A DNA stretch of 64,000 nt, taken from the NCBI RefSeq assembly GCF_001514195.1, contig NZ_KQ948739.1, positions 1 to 64,000 of the forward strand. The letters run 5' to 3'. The DNA comes from Streptomyces griseorubiginosus (GTDB taxonomy: Bacteria; Actinomycetota; Actinomycetes; Streptomycetales; Streptomycetaceae). The translations under genes were made by a program, and so were the position numbers. Positions 9,030-18,292 of this stretch are shown here, one piece after another. The notes beneath the pieces were generated by a model. The model ran no database searches and was not told the origin of the DNA. It was given only the letters and a program-made list of their open reading frames with translations. Within the stretch, counting starts at the first letter, position 1; every line of letters begins with the position of its first letter.

Positions 9030-9476
9030 TTGCCACGCACGCGTACACCAGTGGTCACCGGATGGTTCACCGGTGACGGAGCCGACTTCACGCTGTTGGG
9101 CACCCGCTGCTCCGCCTGCGCCTCGGTCTTCTTCCCGCGCGAGGACGGGCATTGCCGCAACCCCGGATGCGACGGTGGCGATCTGGCGGAGATTCCCCTT
9201 TCGCGACGCGGACGAATCTGGTCCTACACGGACAGCCGGTACCGGCCGCCGTCACCCTATGTGACGGATCCGGAACTTCCGTGGGAGCCCTGCACGTTGA
9301 TCGCTGTGGAGCTGGCCGCCGAGCGGATCGTGGTGCTGGGGCAGGCCGTTCCCGGGGTCACCGTCGCCGATCTGACGGTGGGTGCGGAGGTGGAGGTCGT
9401 CCCCGGAGTCCTGCACGAGGACGGGGAGACGGTCTTCACCACGTGGCGGTGGCGGCCGACGGGGGTGGCGGCATGA
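9030..9476 (+). CDS. DUF35 OB-fold, zinc-ribbon protein (thiolase partner)
   Basis: A 148-residue protein with an N-terminal rubredoxin-like zinc ribbon (TRCSAC ... CRNPGC, residues about 19-42) followed by an OB-fold DUF35 domain. Such proteins partner a thiolase-like acyltransferase and form a complex with it. TTG 9030 is preferred because GGAGG lies at 9021-9025; GTG 9051 is an alternative. Its stop overlaps the ATG of the thiolase gene by 4 bp, so the two are translationally coupled. Known DUF35-thiolase pairs act in acyl-CoA or steroid side-chain metabolism and lipid transfer; which applies here is unknown. Confidence 0.85.
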   Translation: MPRTRTPVVTGWFTGDGADFTLLGTRCSACASVFFPREDGHCRNPGCDGGDLAEIPLSRRGRIWSYTDSRYRPPSPYVTDPELPWEPCTLIAVELAAERIVVLGQAVPGVTVADLTVGAEVEVVPGVLHEDGETVFTTWRWRPTGVAA

Positions 9477-10663
9477 CGGCAGAGGTGGCGGTGCTCGGCG
9501 CGGGCATGCACCCGTGGGGCAAGTGGGGGCGCTCGTTCGTCGAGTACGGCGTGGCGGCGGCCCGTGCGGCGCTGGCCGACGCGGGGCTGGAGTGGCGGGA
9601 GGTCGGTTCGGTCGTCGGCGCGGACACCGTGCGGGGCGGTTATCCGGGTTACGTGGCGGGGGCGACCTTCGCGAAGGCGCTCGGCTGGCAGGGGGCCCGG
9701 GTCGCCAGCGTGTACGCGGCCTGCGCGTCGGGGGCGCAGGCAGTGGCCGCCGCGCGGGCACAGATCCTCGCAGGGCTGGCCGACGTGGTGCTCGTGGTGG
9801 GCGCCGACGCGGCCCCCAAGGGGTTCTTCAGGCCCGCGGGCGGTGATCGGCCCGACGATCCGGACTGGCTGCGGTTCCGGGTTCTCGGGGCGACCAACCC
9901 GACGTACTTCGGGCTGTACGCGCGGCGGCGGATGGCCGTGCACGGGGACACTCCCGAGGACTTCGCCGAGGTCAAGGTCAAGAACTCCGCCATGGGCGCG
10001 TTGAATCCGCACGCGCGCTACCGGAAGCGGGTCACGGCGGACGAGGTCGCGGCCTCCGCCGTGGTGGCCGATCCGCTGCGGCTTCTGGACATCTGCGCGA
10101 CCTCGGACGGCGGGGCGGCACTGGTGCTCTCCAGCATGGAGTTCGCGCGGCGGCGGGGCGTGGCCGCGCCCGTGCGGATCAGGGCGGTGTCCACGGTGAC
10201 GCCGACCTATCCGAACACCGTGCTGGACCTGCCCGACATCGCGACCGACTCCGCGGCGGTGGTCGAGCCGGCCGAGCGGACGTTCCGGGCCTCGATCGCG
10301 CACGCGGCCTACCAGGAGGCGGGAATCGGGCCGGAGGATCTTTCGCTCGCCGAGGTGTACGACCTCTCCACCGCGCTGGAGTTGCAGTGGTACGAGGATC
10401 TCGGGCTGTGCGGCGAGGGTGAGGGCGCGAAGCTGCTGCGCGAGGGGGCGACGGCACCGGGTGGGCGCATACCCGTCAACATGAGCGGCGGCCTCGCCTC
10501 CTTCGGCGAGGCGGTCCCGGCCCAGGCCATCGCCCAGGTGTGCGAGTTGACCTGGCAGTTGAGGGGTGACGCGGGGCCGCGTCAGGTGGAACACGCGCGC
10601 GTGGGGATCACCGCGAACCAAGGGCTGTTCGGTCATGGTTCGGCGGTGGTGGCGGTGAGGTGA
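9473..10663 (+). CDS. Thiolase-family protein (lipid-transfer/acetyl-CoA acetyltransferase-like)
   Basis: A 396-residue thiolase-fold protein of the SCP-x/lipid-transfer type found next to DUF35 proteins. The nucleophilic Cys is in the context VYAACASGAQAV. The C-terminal NMSGGLASFGEAVPAQ and the closing GLFGHGSAVV resemble the conserved thiolase C-terminal loops. It is coupled to the DUF35 gene by a 4-bp ATGA overlap. Family knowledge suggests acyl-CoA cleavage or condensation; the true substrate is unknown. One CACGCGCGCGTG palindrome lies near its 3' end (10592). Confidence 0.87.
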   Translation: MTAEVAVLGAGMHPWGKWGRSFVEYGVAAARAALADAGLEWREVGSVVGADTVRGGYPGYVAGATFAKALGWQGARVASVYAACASGAQAVAAARAQILAGLADVVLVVGADAAPKGFFRPAGGDRPDDPDWLRFRVLGATNPTYFGLYARRRMAVHGDTPEDFAEVKVKNSAMGALNPHARYRKRVTADEVAASAVVADPLRLLDICATSDGGAALVLSSMEFARRRGVAAPVRIRAVSTVTPTYPNTVLDLPDIATDSAAVVEPAERTFRASIAHAAYQEAGIGPEDLSLAEVYDLSTALELQWYEDLGLCGEGEGAKLLREGATAPGGRIPVNMSGGLASFGEAVPAQAIAQVCELTWQLRGDAGPRQVEHARVGITANQGLFGHGSAVVAVR

Positions 10664-10976
10664 CCGGGGGACGCCGCCCACGCCCGTCCCAACCGTTGCC
10701 GTCGCCGACCTTGACGCCCCCCGGGGCCCGGTGAACACTTCCGGTGTCGGTCGACATCGCCGTACATTCTCGGCGTTCCAGGCATCACGCCGTGCGGGTC
10801 CCCCATGAGCCAAGGCCCGTGCCCCTACAGGCGATTCGGCCGCGACGGCACGCTCGTCGCGGACGCCGGGCGGGGCGCGGGATCCTCCCTGGCCTCGGCA
10901 GTTCGCCAAGGGAACCGCAACCCTGCACGGAGGTGGACCGGGGCGGGACCGTCCCGGGCCAGGCCTAGGAGCCGCC
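10664..10976. other. Intergenic region upstream of glpF
   Basis: 313 bp without a convincing gene. A weak promoter-like pair TTCCGG-N18-TACATT starts at 10739. No gylR-type regulator gene is adjacent, and I see no clear operator. Short open frames here lack ribosome-binding sites and codon bias. Confidence 0.4.
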
Positions 10977-11702
10977 ATGAGCAACGGAGACGTATTCCTC
11001 GGTGAGGTCATCGGTACGGCGATTCTGATCCTCTTCGGCGCCGGCGTGGTCGCCGCCGTCCTCCTCAACTACTCGAAGGCGAAGGACTCCGGTTGGGTCG
11101 TCATCGCGTTCGGCTGGGGCTTCGGCGTGCTGGCCGGGGCGTACACCGCCGCTCCGCTGTCCGGCGGGCACCTCAACCCCGCGGTGACCATAGGGATCGC
11201 CGTCGACACCGGGGACTGGGACCAGGTACCGGTGTACATCGCCGGGCAGATGGTGGGTGCCATGCTCGGGGCGGTCCTGTGCTGGCTGGTCTACTACGCG
11301 CAGTTCCAGGCCAACGCCGACGACGAGATCGCCCAGCCCACGCTCGGGATCTTCTCCACCGGTCCGGCGATCCGCAATCCCGTGGCGAACCTCGTCACCG
11401 AGATCATCGCGACCGTCGGTCTGGTGCTGCCGATCCTGGCGTTCGGGCTCACCAAGGGGCTCGGCGAGTCGGGTACCGCGGTCCTGGTCGTCTCGTTCCT
11501 GGTGGTCGGCATCGGTCTGTCGCTCGGCGGACCCACCGGATACGCCATCAACCCGGCCCGTGACCTCGGCCCGCGCATCGTCCACACCCTGCTGCCGATA
11601 CCCAACAAGGGCACCTCGGACTGGGGTTACGCGTGGATCCCGGTGGTGGGACCGCTCATCGGCGGCGCGCTGTCCGGACTCATCTTCAAAGCGGCCTTCT
11701 GA
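10977..11702 (+). CDS. glpF: Glycerol uptake facilitator (aquaglyceroporin)
   Basis: A 241-residue MIP-family channel for facilitated glycerol entry. Both half-helix NPA motifs are present: SGGHLNPAVTIG in the first half and GYAINPARDLGPR in the second. The Asp after the second NPA-Arg (NPARD) is the usual glyceroporin marker. Six membrane segments alternate with short loops. ATG 10977 has AGGAG 5 bases upstream. glpK follows 66 bp later on the same strand, so imported glycerol can be trapped by phosphorylation. Confidence 0.94.
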   Translation: MSNGDVFLGEVIGTAILILFGAGVVAAVLLNYSKAKDSGWVVIAFGWGFGVLAGAYTAAPLSGGHLNPAVTIGIAVDTGDWDQVPVYIAGQMVGAMLGAVLCWLVYYAQFQANADDEIAQPTLGIFSTGPAIRNPVANLVTEIIATVGLVLPILAFGLTKGLGESGTAVLVVSFLVVGIGLSLGGPTGYAINPARDLGPRIVHTLLPIPNKGTSDWGYAWIPVVGPLIGGALSGLIFKAAF

Positions 11703-11768
11703 GATCACGGCTCGCGAAACGCACTCCCTCAGCAACGCCTTGAGCAGCAACCCGACGAAGGGGACGTC

Positions 11769-13283
11769 ATGACGGACAAGTTCGTCGCCGCCATCGACCA
11801 GGGCACCACCTCCAGCCGCTGCATCATCTTCAACCAGGACGGCGCGATCGTGGCCGTCGACCAGCGTGAGCACCGCCAGATCTTCCCCAAGCCCGGCTGG
11901 GTCGAGCACGACGCCACCGAGATCTGGTCCAAGGTGCAGGCCGTGGTCGCCGGGGCGATCGCGAAGGCCGGACTCCGCGCCGACCAGCTCAGCGCGCTGG
12001 GCATCACCAACCAGCGCGAGACGACGGTCCTCTGGGACCGCGCCACCGGCAAACCCGTGCACAACGCGATCGTCTGGCAGGACACCCGCACCGCGGCCCT
12101 CACCCACCAACTGGGCGGCTCGGACGGTCAGGACCGGTTCCGCGAGCAGACCGGGCTGCCGCTGGCCACCTACTTCTCCGGTCCGAAGGCGGCCTGGTTG
12201 CTGGACAACGTGCCGGGGCTGCGCGCGCGGGCCGAGAACGGTGAGATCGCCTTCGGCACCATCGACTCCTGGCTGATCTGGAACCTCACCGGCGGCACGG
12301 ACGGCGGCCGGCACGTCACCGATGTGACCAACGCCGGGCGGACCATGCTGATGAACCTGGAGACCCTCCAGTGGGACCAGTCGATCCTGTCCGCGATGAA
12401 CGTGCCGGAGGCCGTGCTCCCCGAGATCAGGTCGTCCGCCGAGGTCTACGGCACCGCGGTCGGCCAACTCGCGGGCGTGCCCGTGGCGTCCGCGCTGGGC
12501 GACCAGCAGGCCGCCGTGTTCGGACAGGCCTGCTACGACGTGGGTACGGCGAAGAACACCTACGGCACGGGCTCCTTCCTGCTGCTCAACACGGGCAACC
12601 GGCCGGTGCCGTCGAAGAACGGGCTGCTGACGACGATGGGCTACAAGATCGGCGACGAGGCGCCGGTGTACTGCCTGGAGGGGTCGATCGCCATCACCGG
12701 CGCCCTGGTCCAGTGGTTCCGCGACCAGCTCGGCATCATCCGGACCGCCGACGAGATCGAGCCCCTCGCCGCGAGCGTCGACGACAACGGCGGCGCGTAC
12801 ATCGTGCCCGCCTTCTCCGGGCTGTTCGCGCCCTACTGGCGCTCGGACGCGCGCGGAGTCGTCACGGGCCTGACGCGGTACGTCACCAAGGCGCACCTCG
12901 CCCGCGCGGTGCTGGAGGCGACGAGCTGGCAGACCCGTGAGGTCGTGGACGCCATGTACCAGGACTCGGGGGTGCAGATCACCACCCTGAAGGTCGACGG
13001 CGGCATGACCAAGAACAACCTGCTGATGCAGCACCAGGCCGACGTGCTGGACGTGCCGGTGGTCCGGCCGAAGGTCTCCGAGACCACGTGCCTGGGCGCC
13101 GCGTACGCGGCCGGGCTGGCCACCGGTGTGTGGAACGACCTCGACGAGCTGAAGTCCCACTGGCAGAAGGACGTCGAGTGGACGCCGGACATGGAGCCGT
13201 CCGTGAGGGACCGCCAGTACCACAACTGGCGCAAGGCCGTGGAGAAGAGCTTCGGCTGGGAGGAGGACGACGGCGAGAGCTAG
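11769..13283 (+). CDS. glpK: Glycerol kinase
   Basis: A 504-residue FGGY-family kinase converting glycerol and ATP to sn-glycerol 3-phosphate. The N-terminal ATPase motif AAIDQGTTSSRCIIFNQDG, the glycerol-binding ITNQRETTVLWDR, and the C-terminal VDGGMTKNNLLMQ are all intact. Full family length. ATG 11769 follows GAAGGGGACG. It forms a unit with glpF. No glpD or gylR lies in the window, so this may be a second glycerol system or a reduced operon. A strong hairpin follows at 13337. Confidence 0.95.
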   Translation: MTDKFVAAIDQGTTSSRCIIFNQDGAIVAVDQREHRQIFPKPGWVEHDATEIWSKVQAVVAGAIAKAGLRADQLSALGITNQRETTVLWDRATGKPVHNAIVWQDTRTAALTHQLGGSDGQDRFREQTGLPLATYFSGPKAAWLLDNVPGLRARAENGEIAFGTIDSWLIWNLTGGTDGGRHVTDVTNAGRTMLMNLETLQWDQSILSAMNVPEAVLPEIRSSAEVYGTAVGQLAGVPVASALGDQQAAVFGQACYDVGTAKNTYGTGSFLLLNTGNRPVPSKNGLLTTMGYKIGDEAPVYCLEGSIAITGALVQWFRDQLGIIRTADEIEPLAASVDDNGGAYIVPAFSGLFAPYWRSDARGVVTGLTRYVTKAHLARAVLEATSWQTREVVDAMYQDSGVQITTLKVDGGMTKNNLLMQHQADVLDVPVVRPKVSETTCLGAAYAAGLATGVWNDLDELKSHWQKDVEWTPDMEPSVRDRQYHNWRKAVEKSFGWEEDDGES

Positions 13284-13336
13284 CCACACGCGCGTGGTGC
13301 CGAGCACCGGGCACGCGCGCGTGGTGCGATGAAGCC

Positions 13337-13372
13337 GCGGCCCGTACCCCTGTCGGCGGGGGTACGGGCCGC
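13337..13372. terminator. Bidirectional hairpin terminator between glpK and cvnD
   Basis: Perfect 14-bp arms (13337-13350 and 13359-13372) around an 8-nt loop, sitting between convergent genes. There is no T-run, as is usual in Streptomyces. Just upstream lie CACGCGCGTG (13287) and CACGCGCGCGTG (13312). Confidence 0.75.
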
Positions 13373-13388
13373 ATCCCCGCCGGTGCCC

Positions 13389-13994
13389 TCAGGTGGTGAC
13401 GGTCCGGCGCTGACGTGCCGAGTACGCCATCGCGTGCTGGACGACTCCCACGAGGACGTCCTTGACGGACTGCCTGTCCCGGGCGTCGCACAGCACGACA
13501 GGGACGTCCTCGTCCAGGTCGAGAGCCTGGCGTACGTCCTCCTCGGGGTAACGGGCCGCTCCCTCGAAGCAGTTGACGCCGACCAGGAAGGGGATGGAGC
13601 GCCGCTCGAAGTAGTCGACGGCGGCGAAGCAGTCCTCCAGGCGGCGGGTGTCGGCGAGCACGACGGCTCCGAGGGCGCCCTCGGAGAGCTCGTCCCACAT
13701 GAACCAGAACCGCTCCTGTCCCGGCGTGCCGAACAGGTACAGCACCAGGTCCTCGCGCAGGGTGATGCGGCCGAAGTCCATGGCGACCGTCGTAGTGCGT
13801 TTGCCCTCCACGCCACTGGTGTCGTCGACCGGGCGGCCCGCCTCGGTGAGCAGTTCCTCGGTGCGCAGCGGCCTGATCTCGCTGACCGCGCCCACCAGCG
13901 TGGTCTTGCCCACGCCGAAGCCGCCGGCCACCAGGATCTTGAGCGTGACGGGCTCGACCGGGGGCTTTCCGCGCTCAGAACGCCCGAAGATCAT
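13389..13994 (-). CDS. cvnD: Conservon GTPase-like protein CvnD
   Basis: A 201-residue Ras-like small GTPase of the conservon type. P-loop GGFGVGKTT is at residues 24-32. FGTPGQERFWFMWDEL corresponds to the switch II DxxGQ region. A nucleotide-specificity-like stretch VNCFEG is near residue 146. It is the last gene of a cvnA-B-C-D set; CvnD proteins bind GTP and form a membrane-associated complex with the sensor-like CvnA. ATG 13994 has AGGAGA upstream. No cytochrome P450 gene (cvnE/F, present in some conservons) follows. The gap to cvnC is 59 bp. Confidence 0.9.
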   Translation of the reverse strand: MIFGRSERGKPPVEPVTLKILVAGGFGVGKTTLVGAVSEIRPLRTEELLTEAGRPVDDTSGVEGKRTTTVAMDFGRITLREDLVLYLFGTPGQERFWFMWDELSEGALGAVVLADTRRLEDCFAAVDYFERRSIPFLVGVNCFEGAARYPEEDVRQALDLDEDVPVVLCDARDRQSVKDVLVGVVQHAMAYSARQRRTVTT

Positions 13995-14053
13995 TGGTCT
14001 CTTTCTCCTGCTTGCTGCTTGCTGGGGGCGGCGCCGATGTCAGACGTGGACGG

Positions 14054-14449
14054 TCACAGGGCCCTGAGACCGTTGATCACATCGCGCAGGATGCTTTCGT
14101 CCGGGAGCTCGGCGGGCGGCACCGGCCGGTTCACATGGACCCACTCGGAGGCGACGAGGTCACCGATCAGGACCCGTACGACCCCGATGGGCAGGTCGAG
14201 TTCGGAGGACAGCTCGGCGACCGACTGGGGGTTGTCCCGGCACAGGTCGACGATGTCCACGTGCTCGGGGGACAGCGACTGGTCCCCTTCGGGATCGTCC
14301 GTGTGGGGTTCGGCGACGACGACCGCGATGAGGTCGAGACGGTGCTGACCGGCACTTGTGGTGCGGCCGCGTGTCATGGCGTACGGACGGACCACCGGTC
14401 CGGCCTCGTCGTCGAACCAGTGGCTTCTTCCCTGACCGTCTGTGCTCAT
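14054..14449 (-). CDS. cvnC: Conservon DUF742 protein CvnC
   Basis: A 131-residue DUF742 protein, the third component of the conservon. The sequence opens with a flexible hydrophilic arm and then RPYAMTRGRT. A winged-helix-like section follows, with EHVDIVDLCRDNPQSVAELS and LPIGVVRVLIGDLV. DUF742 proteins interact with the roadblock protein and the GTPase. It lies 9 bp after cvnB, so both are on one transcript. The role in this organism is inferred from family membership. Confidence 0.9.
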   Translation of the reverse strand: MSTDGQGRSHWFDDEAGPVVRPYAMTRGRTTSAGQHRLDLIAVVVAEPHTDDPEGDQSLSPEHVDIVDLCRDNPQSVAELSSELDLPIGVVRVLIGDLVASEWVHVNRPVPPAELPDESILRDVINGLRAL

Positions 14450-14458
14450 GCCATCTCA

Positions 14459-14881
14459 CTACCCGCCCTGAGGCAGATCGGTGCGCGGAGCGGCGCCGAG
14501 ATGCACACCGACCCGCTTGACCAGGAGCGTCATCTCGTACGCGACGAGGCCCACGTCCGAGTCGGCGTCCGAGAGGACGGCGAGGCAGCTGCCGTCGCCG
14601 GCGGCCGTCACGAACAGGAAGGCGTCGTCCAGCTCGACCACGGTCTGGCGGACGTTGCCCGCCTCGAAGTGCCGGCCCACGCCCTTGGCCAGGCTGTGGA
14701 AGCCCGACGCCACGGCGGCGAGGTGTTCGCTGTCCTCGCGGGTCAGGTCCTGGGACACACCGGTGGGGAGGCCGTCGCTGGAGAGCACCAGGGCCTTGCG
14801 GATGCTCGCGACACGGTCCACCAGGTCGTCGAGGAGCCAGTTCAGCTCGCCGGACTTGTCGGTCGCCTTCGGTGCGGTCAT
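14459..14881 (-). CDS. cvnB: Conservon roadblock/LC7 protein CvnB
   Basis: A 140-residue roadblock/LC7-fold protein. Such proteins act as dimeric platforms or GAP-like partners for small GTPases (MglB-like), here for CvnD. Visible features are LNWLLDDLVDRVASIRKALVLSSDGLPTG at the N-terminus, typical of the family, and a central beta-rich region. Its ATG overlaps the cvnA stop by 4 bp (ATGA), and GGGGGAC is upstream. cvnC follows after 9 bp. Confidence 0.9.
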   Translation of the reverse strand: MTAPKATDKSGELNWLLDDLVDRVASIRKALVLSSDGLPTGVSQDLTREDSEHLAAVASGFHSLAKGVGRHFEAGNVRQTVVELDDAFLFVTAAGDGSCLAVLSDADSDVGLVAYEMTLLVKRVGVHLGAAPRTDLPQGG

Positions 14882-17865
14882 CGACCGTCCCCCTTTGTCG
14901 TTCGGTGTGGTGCTGTGCCGCCTGACGTGTCGTCGCCCGCGGCGTTCTCCTCACGGCCGCGCTGCCAGCCGCGCTGGAGCGAGGCCATACGGCTGCGTAC
15001 CTCGTCGGCGTCCCGGTCGGCGGGCTCCGCCTGCTTCCGTGGGCGCCGGTCGGGGGCCTGCTTCAGCTGCGGGGCCAGGTTGGCCTGCCGGACGCGGCGG
15101 GGCAGTGGCGTGGCGCCGGGACCGGAGTCCTGCGGCTCGCGCGTCTGGCCGCCGCTTCCGAGGGCGTCCATGCCTGAGACGGACCTGACGGGGCCGAGAG
15201 CGGGAGCACCGGGCCTGCCGCCGGTGACTCCGGTCGATCCCGTGATTCCGGAAGCCCCCGTGGCTCCGGAACCGCCGGCCGCCCCAGCACCTCCGAGCGC
15301 CCCCTCGTCCGCCCCGCCCCCGCTCGACGCGATCTCGGCGCGCCGGGTGCGTCGGGGCAGTGCGGGGGATCCTGACGGGCCGCCGAGGTCGCGGCCCCGC
15401 GCCGCCGAGGACGTCGGCGTCTGGGTCAGCTCGTCGAGACGGTCGGCCACGCCCGTGCCCCGGCGCAGCGCCGCGGCACGGCGGCGGCTGGGCAGCGTCG
15501 GAGGTTCGGAGCGCGAGGCGTCCGCGGTGACCGAGGGCGCCGTATGGGGGCGGGGGTCGCCGGGGCCGATCGGGGCCGCCTCGTCCCTCTCCTCGCGGCC
15601 CGGCCGCTCGTCGGTGACCGGGCGGCCGTGGGAGCTGACCAGCTTGGGGGTACGGCGGCGGGGTGGCGACACCAGGTCGTCCGGACCGTCGCCGAGACCG
15701 GCCCCGTCGGTGTCGAGACCGTCGTCGTCCACCTGGGCCAGGGAGCGGCGCGGCCGGAACAGCCCGCCGCGCTCGTCCTCGGAGTCGAGCACCCCCGGGA
15801 AGTCGGTCAGGGCGTCCAGGTCGACGGGAGCCTCCAGTTCGACCGGGCCGTCCAGGATCGCGGGCGGCATGGCCGGCCCTCGGGTGAGCGAGACCCGCTG
15901 GGCCGCCTCCAGTTCGGCCTCCTTCGAGGGCCCGGGGCGGTCGAGGCGGAAGCCGATGCCGTTGGTGTCCGGGACGTCGTCGGTCAGCAGCGCGTCGGGG
16001 ATGAAGACCACGGCCGTCGTGCCGCCGTACGGCGAAGGCTGGAGGGAGACCCGGACGTTCTGCCGCTGCGCGAGCCGGCTGACCACGAACAGGCCGAGGC
16101 GGTCGGTGTCGGACAGCTCGAACTCCGGTGTCTCCGCGAGCCGGAGGTTGGCGTCCAGCAGCGCGTCGGCGGCCATGCCGAGTCCGCGGTCGTGGATCTC
16201 CAGGGTGAAGCCGTTGGCGACCCGCTCGCCCAGGACCTGGACGGCGGTGTGCGGCGGGGAGAACACCGTGGCGTTCTCCAGGAGTTCGGCCACCAGGTGG
16301 GTGAGGTCGGCGACGGCCGGTCCGGTCACGGCGACCCTGGGCAGCCGCCGGACCTCGATGCGCTCGTAGTCCTCGACCTCGGCGACGGCGGCGCGGACGA
16401 CGTCCATCAGCTGGACGGGTTTGCGCCACTGCCGTGAGGGGGCCGCACCGGAGAGGATCACGAGACCCTCGGCGTGCCGGCGCATACGGGTGGTCAGGTG
16501 GTCGAGGCGGAACAGGTCGGCGAGCTCGTCGGTGTCCTCGGTGCGGCGCTCCATGGTGTCGAGCAGGGTGAGCTGCTTGTGGAGCAGGACCTGGCTGCGG
16601 CGGGCGAGGTTGACGAACACCTCGGAGACACCGGCGCGCAACTCGGCCTGTTTCACGGCGGCTTCGACGGCGGCGCGCTGGAGGGTGTTGAGGGCCTGGC
16701 CGACCTCGCCCATCTCGTTCTTGTCGTACTCGAGGCGCGGGACCTCGGTCTCGACGTCGACCTGTTCGCCGACGGACAGGCGGCGCATCACGCTGGGCAG
16801 GCGTACGCCGGACGCCTCGTGGGCCTCCAGGCGCAGTTGCCGCAGGTCGCGGATGAGGGCGCGGCCCACCCGTACGGAGAGGATCAGCGAGGCGAGCAGG
16901 GCGACCAGACCGAGGACGCCGACCGCTGCGGCCTTGATGATGACGCCGATCGCCTCCGGCTGGACGCGGTCCTGGAGGCGGTCGCTCGCCTGGTCGTCGA
17001 GCTTGGCGAGTTCGTCGAGCGCGGTGCCCGCGGCGGCGTCCCAGCTCTTGGCACTCACCTTGGTGAAGGTGCCGGGTTCGGCGCCGGCGACGGACTGCTC
17101 GGCGGAGCGCAGGGGCGCCGTGCCGGCGTTCTTCCAGAACCGCTCGTACCGCTCGCGCTCGGACGTCGGCAGCACGGCCAGGCTGACGTCGTACATCAGG
17201 GTGCGCTGGGCGACGAGGTCGGAGACGTCACGGATCTCGTCGTGGCTGAGCTTGCCCACCACCAGGGAGGAACCGAGCAGGGCGTCCTCGCGGGAGAGCA
17301 GTTCGCGGGCGCGGGTGATGTTGACCAGAGCCCGTGCCTGCTTGTCGAGTTCGACGCTGTCGACGCCGTCGAGGGTGGCGAGGAGGGCGTAGGCCGGGTC
17401 GACGAGACGGTTGTACTGGTCGAGCGCCGTGAGGCGGGTGACGGTGCGGTCCTCGACGCTGCGGCGCAGCGAGTCGATGCCGTCGAAGGCGTCCTGGACG
17501 GCGGTCAGGCGTTCTTCGTCGTCCTGGTCCAGGCCGTCGCGGACGTCGGGGTCGTGCGCGTTCTTCCGGAACTTGGCGATGGCCTCGTCCGAGGCGTTCC
17601 GCGTGTTGCGCAGCGCGGACAGGGCGTCCGAGGCGCGCGGATCGGCCAGGTAGACGAGCGACTGGCGGCGTTCCTGCTGGAGCACCCGCACGGTGTCCTC
17701 GATGGGATAGGCGAGCTTCTCCGTGACGGCCGACACCTGGAAGAGCTGGGCGACCTCACGTCCCGTCAGCACCGTGGCGAAGCCCCACACCGCGATCAGG
17801 GACACCAGCGGCACGAGAAGCAGCGCCACGATCTTCCGGCGGATCGACTTCCCGCGAAAGCGCAT
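14878..17865 (-). CDS. cvnA: Conservon sensor histidine kinase-like CvnA
   Basis: A roughly 995-residue membrane sensor. It has an N-terminal membrane segment (about 10-30), an extracytoplasmic nitrate/nitrite-sensing-type helical domain (about 35-300), a second membrane segment (VLGLVALLASLILSV), and a HAMP-like linker. A dimerisation region with LDHLTTRMRRHAEG and an HATPase domain (LVAELLENATVFSPP, DRGLGM) follow. The last ~300 residues are Pro/Arg-rich and low complexity. ATG 17865 is chosen from GGGGGAGG just upstream, although spacing is tight; ATG 17887-17889 is the alternative. First gene of the conservon. Confidence 0.88.
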   Translation of the reverse strand: MRFRGKSIRRKIVALLLVPLVSLIAVWGFATVLTGREVAQLFQVSAVTEKLAYPIEDTVRVLQQERRQSLVYLADPRASDALSALRNTRNASDEAIAKFRKNAHDPDVRDGLDQDDEERLTAVQDAFDGIDSLRRSVEDRTVTRLTALDQYNRLVDPAYALLATLDGVDSVELDKQARALVNITRARELLSREDALLGSSLVVGKLSHDEIRDVSDLVAQRTLMYDVSLAVLPTSERERYERFWKNAGTAPLRSAEQSVAGAEPGTFTKVSAKSWDAAAGTALDELAKLDDQASDRLQDRVQPEAIGVIIKAAAVGVLGLVALLASLILSVRVGRALIRDLRQLRLEAHEASGVRLPSVMRRLSVGEQVDVETEVPRLEYDKNEMGEVGQALNTLQRAAVEAAVKQAELRAGVSEVFVNLARRSQVLLHKQLTLLDTMERRTEDTDELADLFRLDHLTTRMRRHAEGLVILSGAAPSRQWRKPVQLMDVVRAAVAEVEDYERIEVRRLPRVAVTGPAVADLTHLVAELLENATVFSPPHTAVQVLGERVANGFTLEIHDRGLGMAADALLDANLRLAETPEFELSDTDRLGLFVVSRLAQRQNVRVSLQPSPYGGTTAVVFIPDALLTDDVPDTNGIGFRLDRPGPSKEAELEAAQRVSLTRGPAMPPAILDGPVELEAPVDLDALTDFPGVLDSEDERGGLFRPRRSLAQVDDDGLDTDGAGLGDGPDDLVSPPRRRTPKLVSSHGRPVTDERPGREERDEAAPIGPGDPRPHTAPSVTADASRSEPPTLPSRRRAAALRRGTGVADRLDELTQTPTSSAARGRDLGGPSGSPALPRRTRRAEIASSGGGADEGALGGAGAAGGSGATGASGITGSTGVTGGRPGAPALGPVRSVSGMDALGSGGQTREPQDSGPGATPLPRRVRQANLAPQLKQAPDRRPRKQAEPADRDADEVRSRMASLQRGWQRGREENAAGDDTSGGTAPHRTTKGDGR

Positions 17866-18292
17866 GGCCTCCCCCAGCTCGACCCCCATCCGCCGGGGGT
17901 ACACATGTACGTCAACAAACGGCGCGAGCCTACTACCGACGCAGGCGTAACTCGAAGCTCCGTCCGGAACCTGAACTTCCGCTCCACGGTTCGGACATGG
18001 GGAGTTGTCCGGCCATTGCGGGAGATTGCCTCCCGTCACCAGGCAGTCCACGTCAGACCGGAACCGACCGCCCCGGTCTCGTGGTTGGCTTGATTTTTTC
18101 GTTTCTTTGACGTTGTGCGGGAATCTTGAAGGAGTCTTGTTCGTCCTTCTCTTCGGGAAATGGCGGTGGATTCGGCCACAGGAGCCGCATCTGCAACTGG
18201 GCGGCGTAAAGCAGCGCAAGCCGGGCAGCCAAACTGAAGCCCGGTCCACGGACACCGGGACGAGGGGACTGCCGGCGGTGGGGAGTGACACG
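17866..18292. other. Divergent promoter region of cvnA and a membrane protein gene
   Basis: 427 bp with no convincing gene. On the minus strand TTCGAG (17951-17956) and TAGGCT (17927-17932) are 18 bp apart, a plausible cvnA promoter about 60 bp before its start. An unusually A+T-rich patch around 18090-18150 stands out from the surrounding G+C-rich DNA. The long open frames on both strands here lack ribosome-binding sites. Confidence 0.4.
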
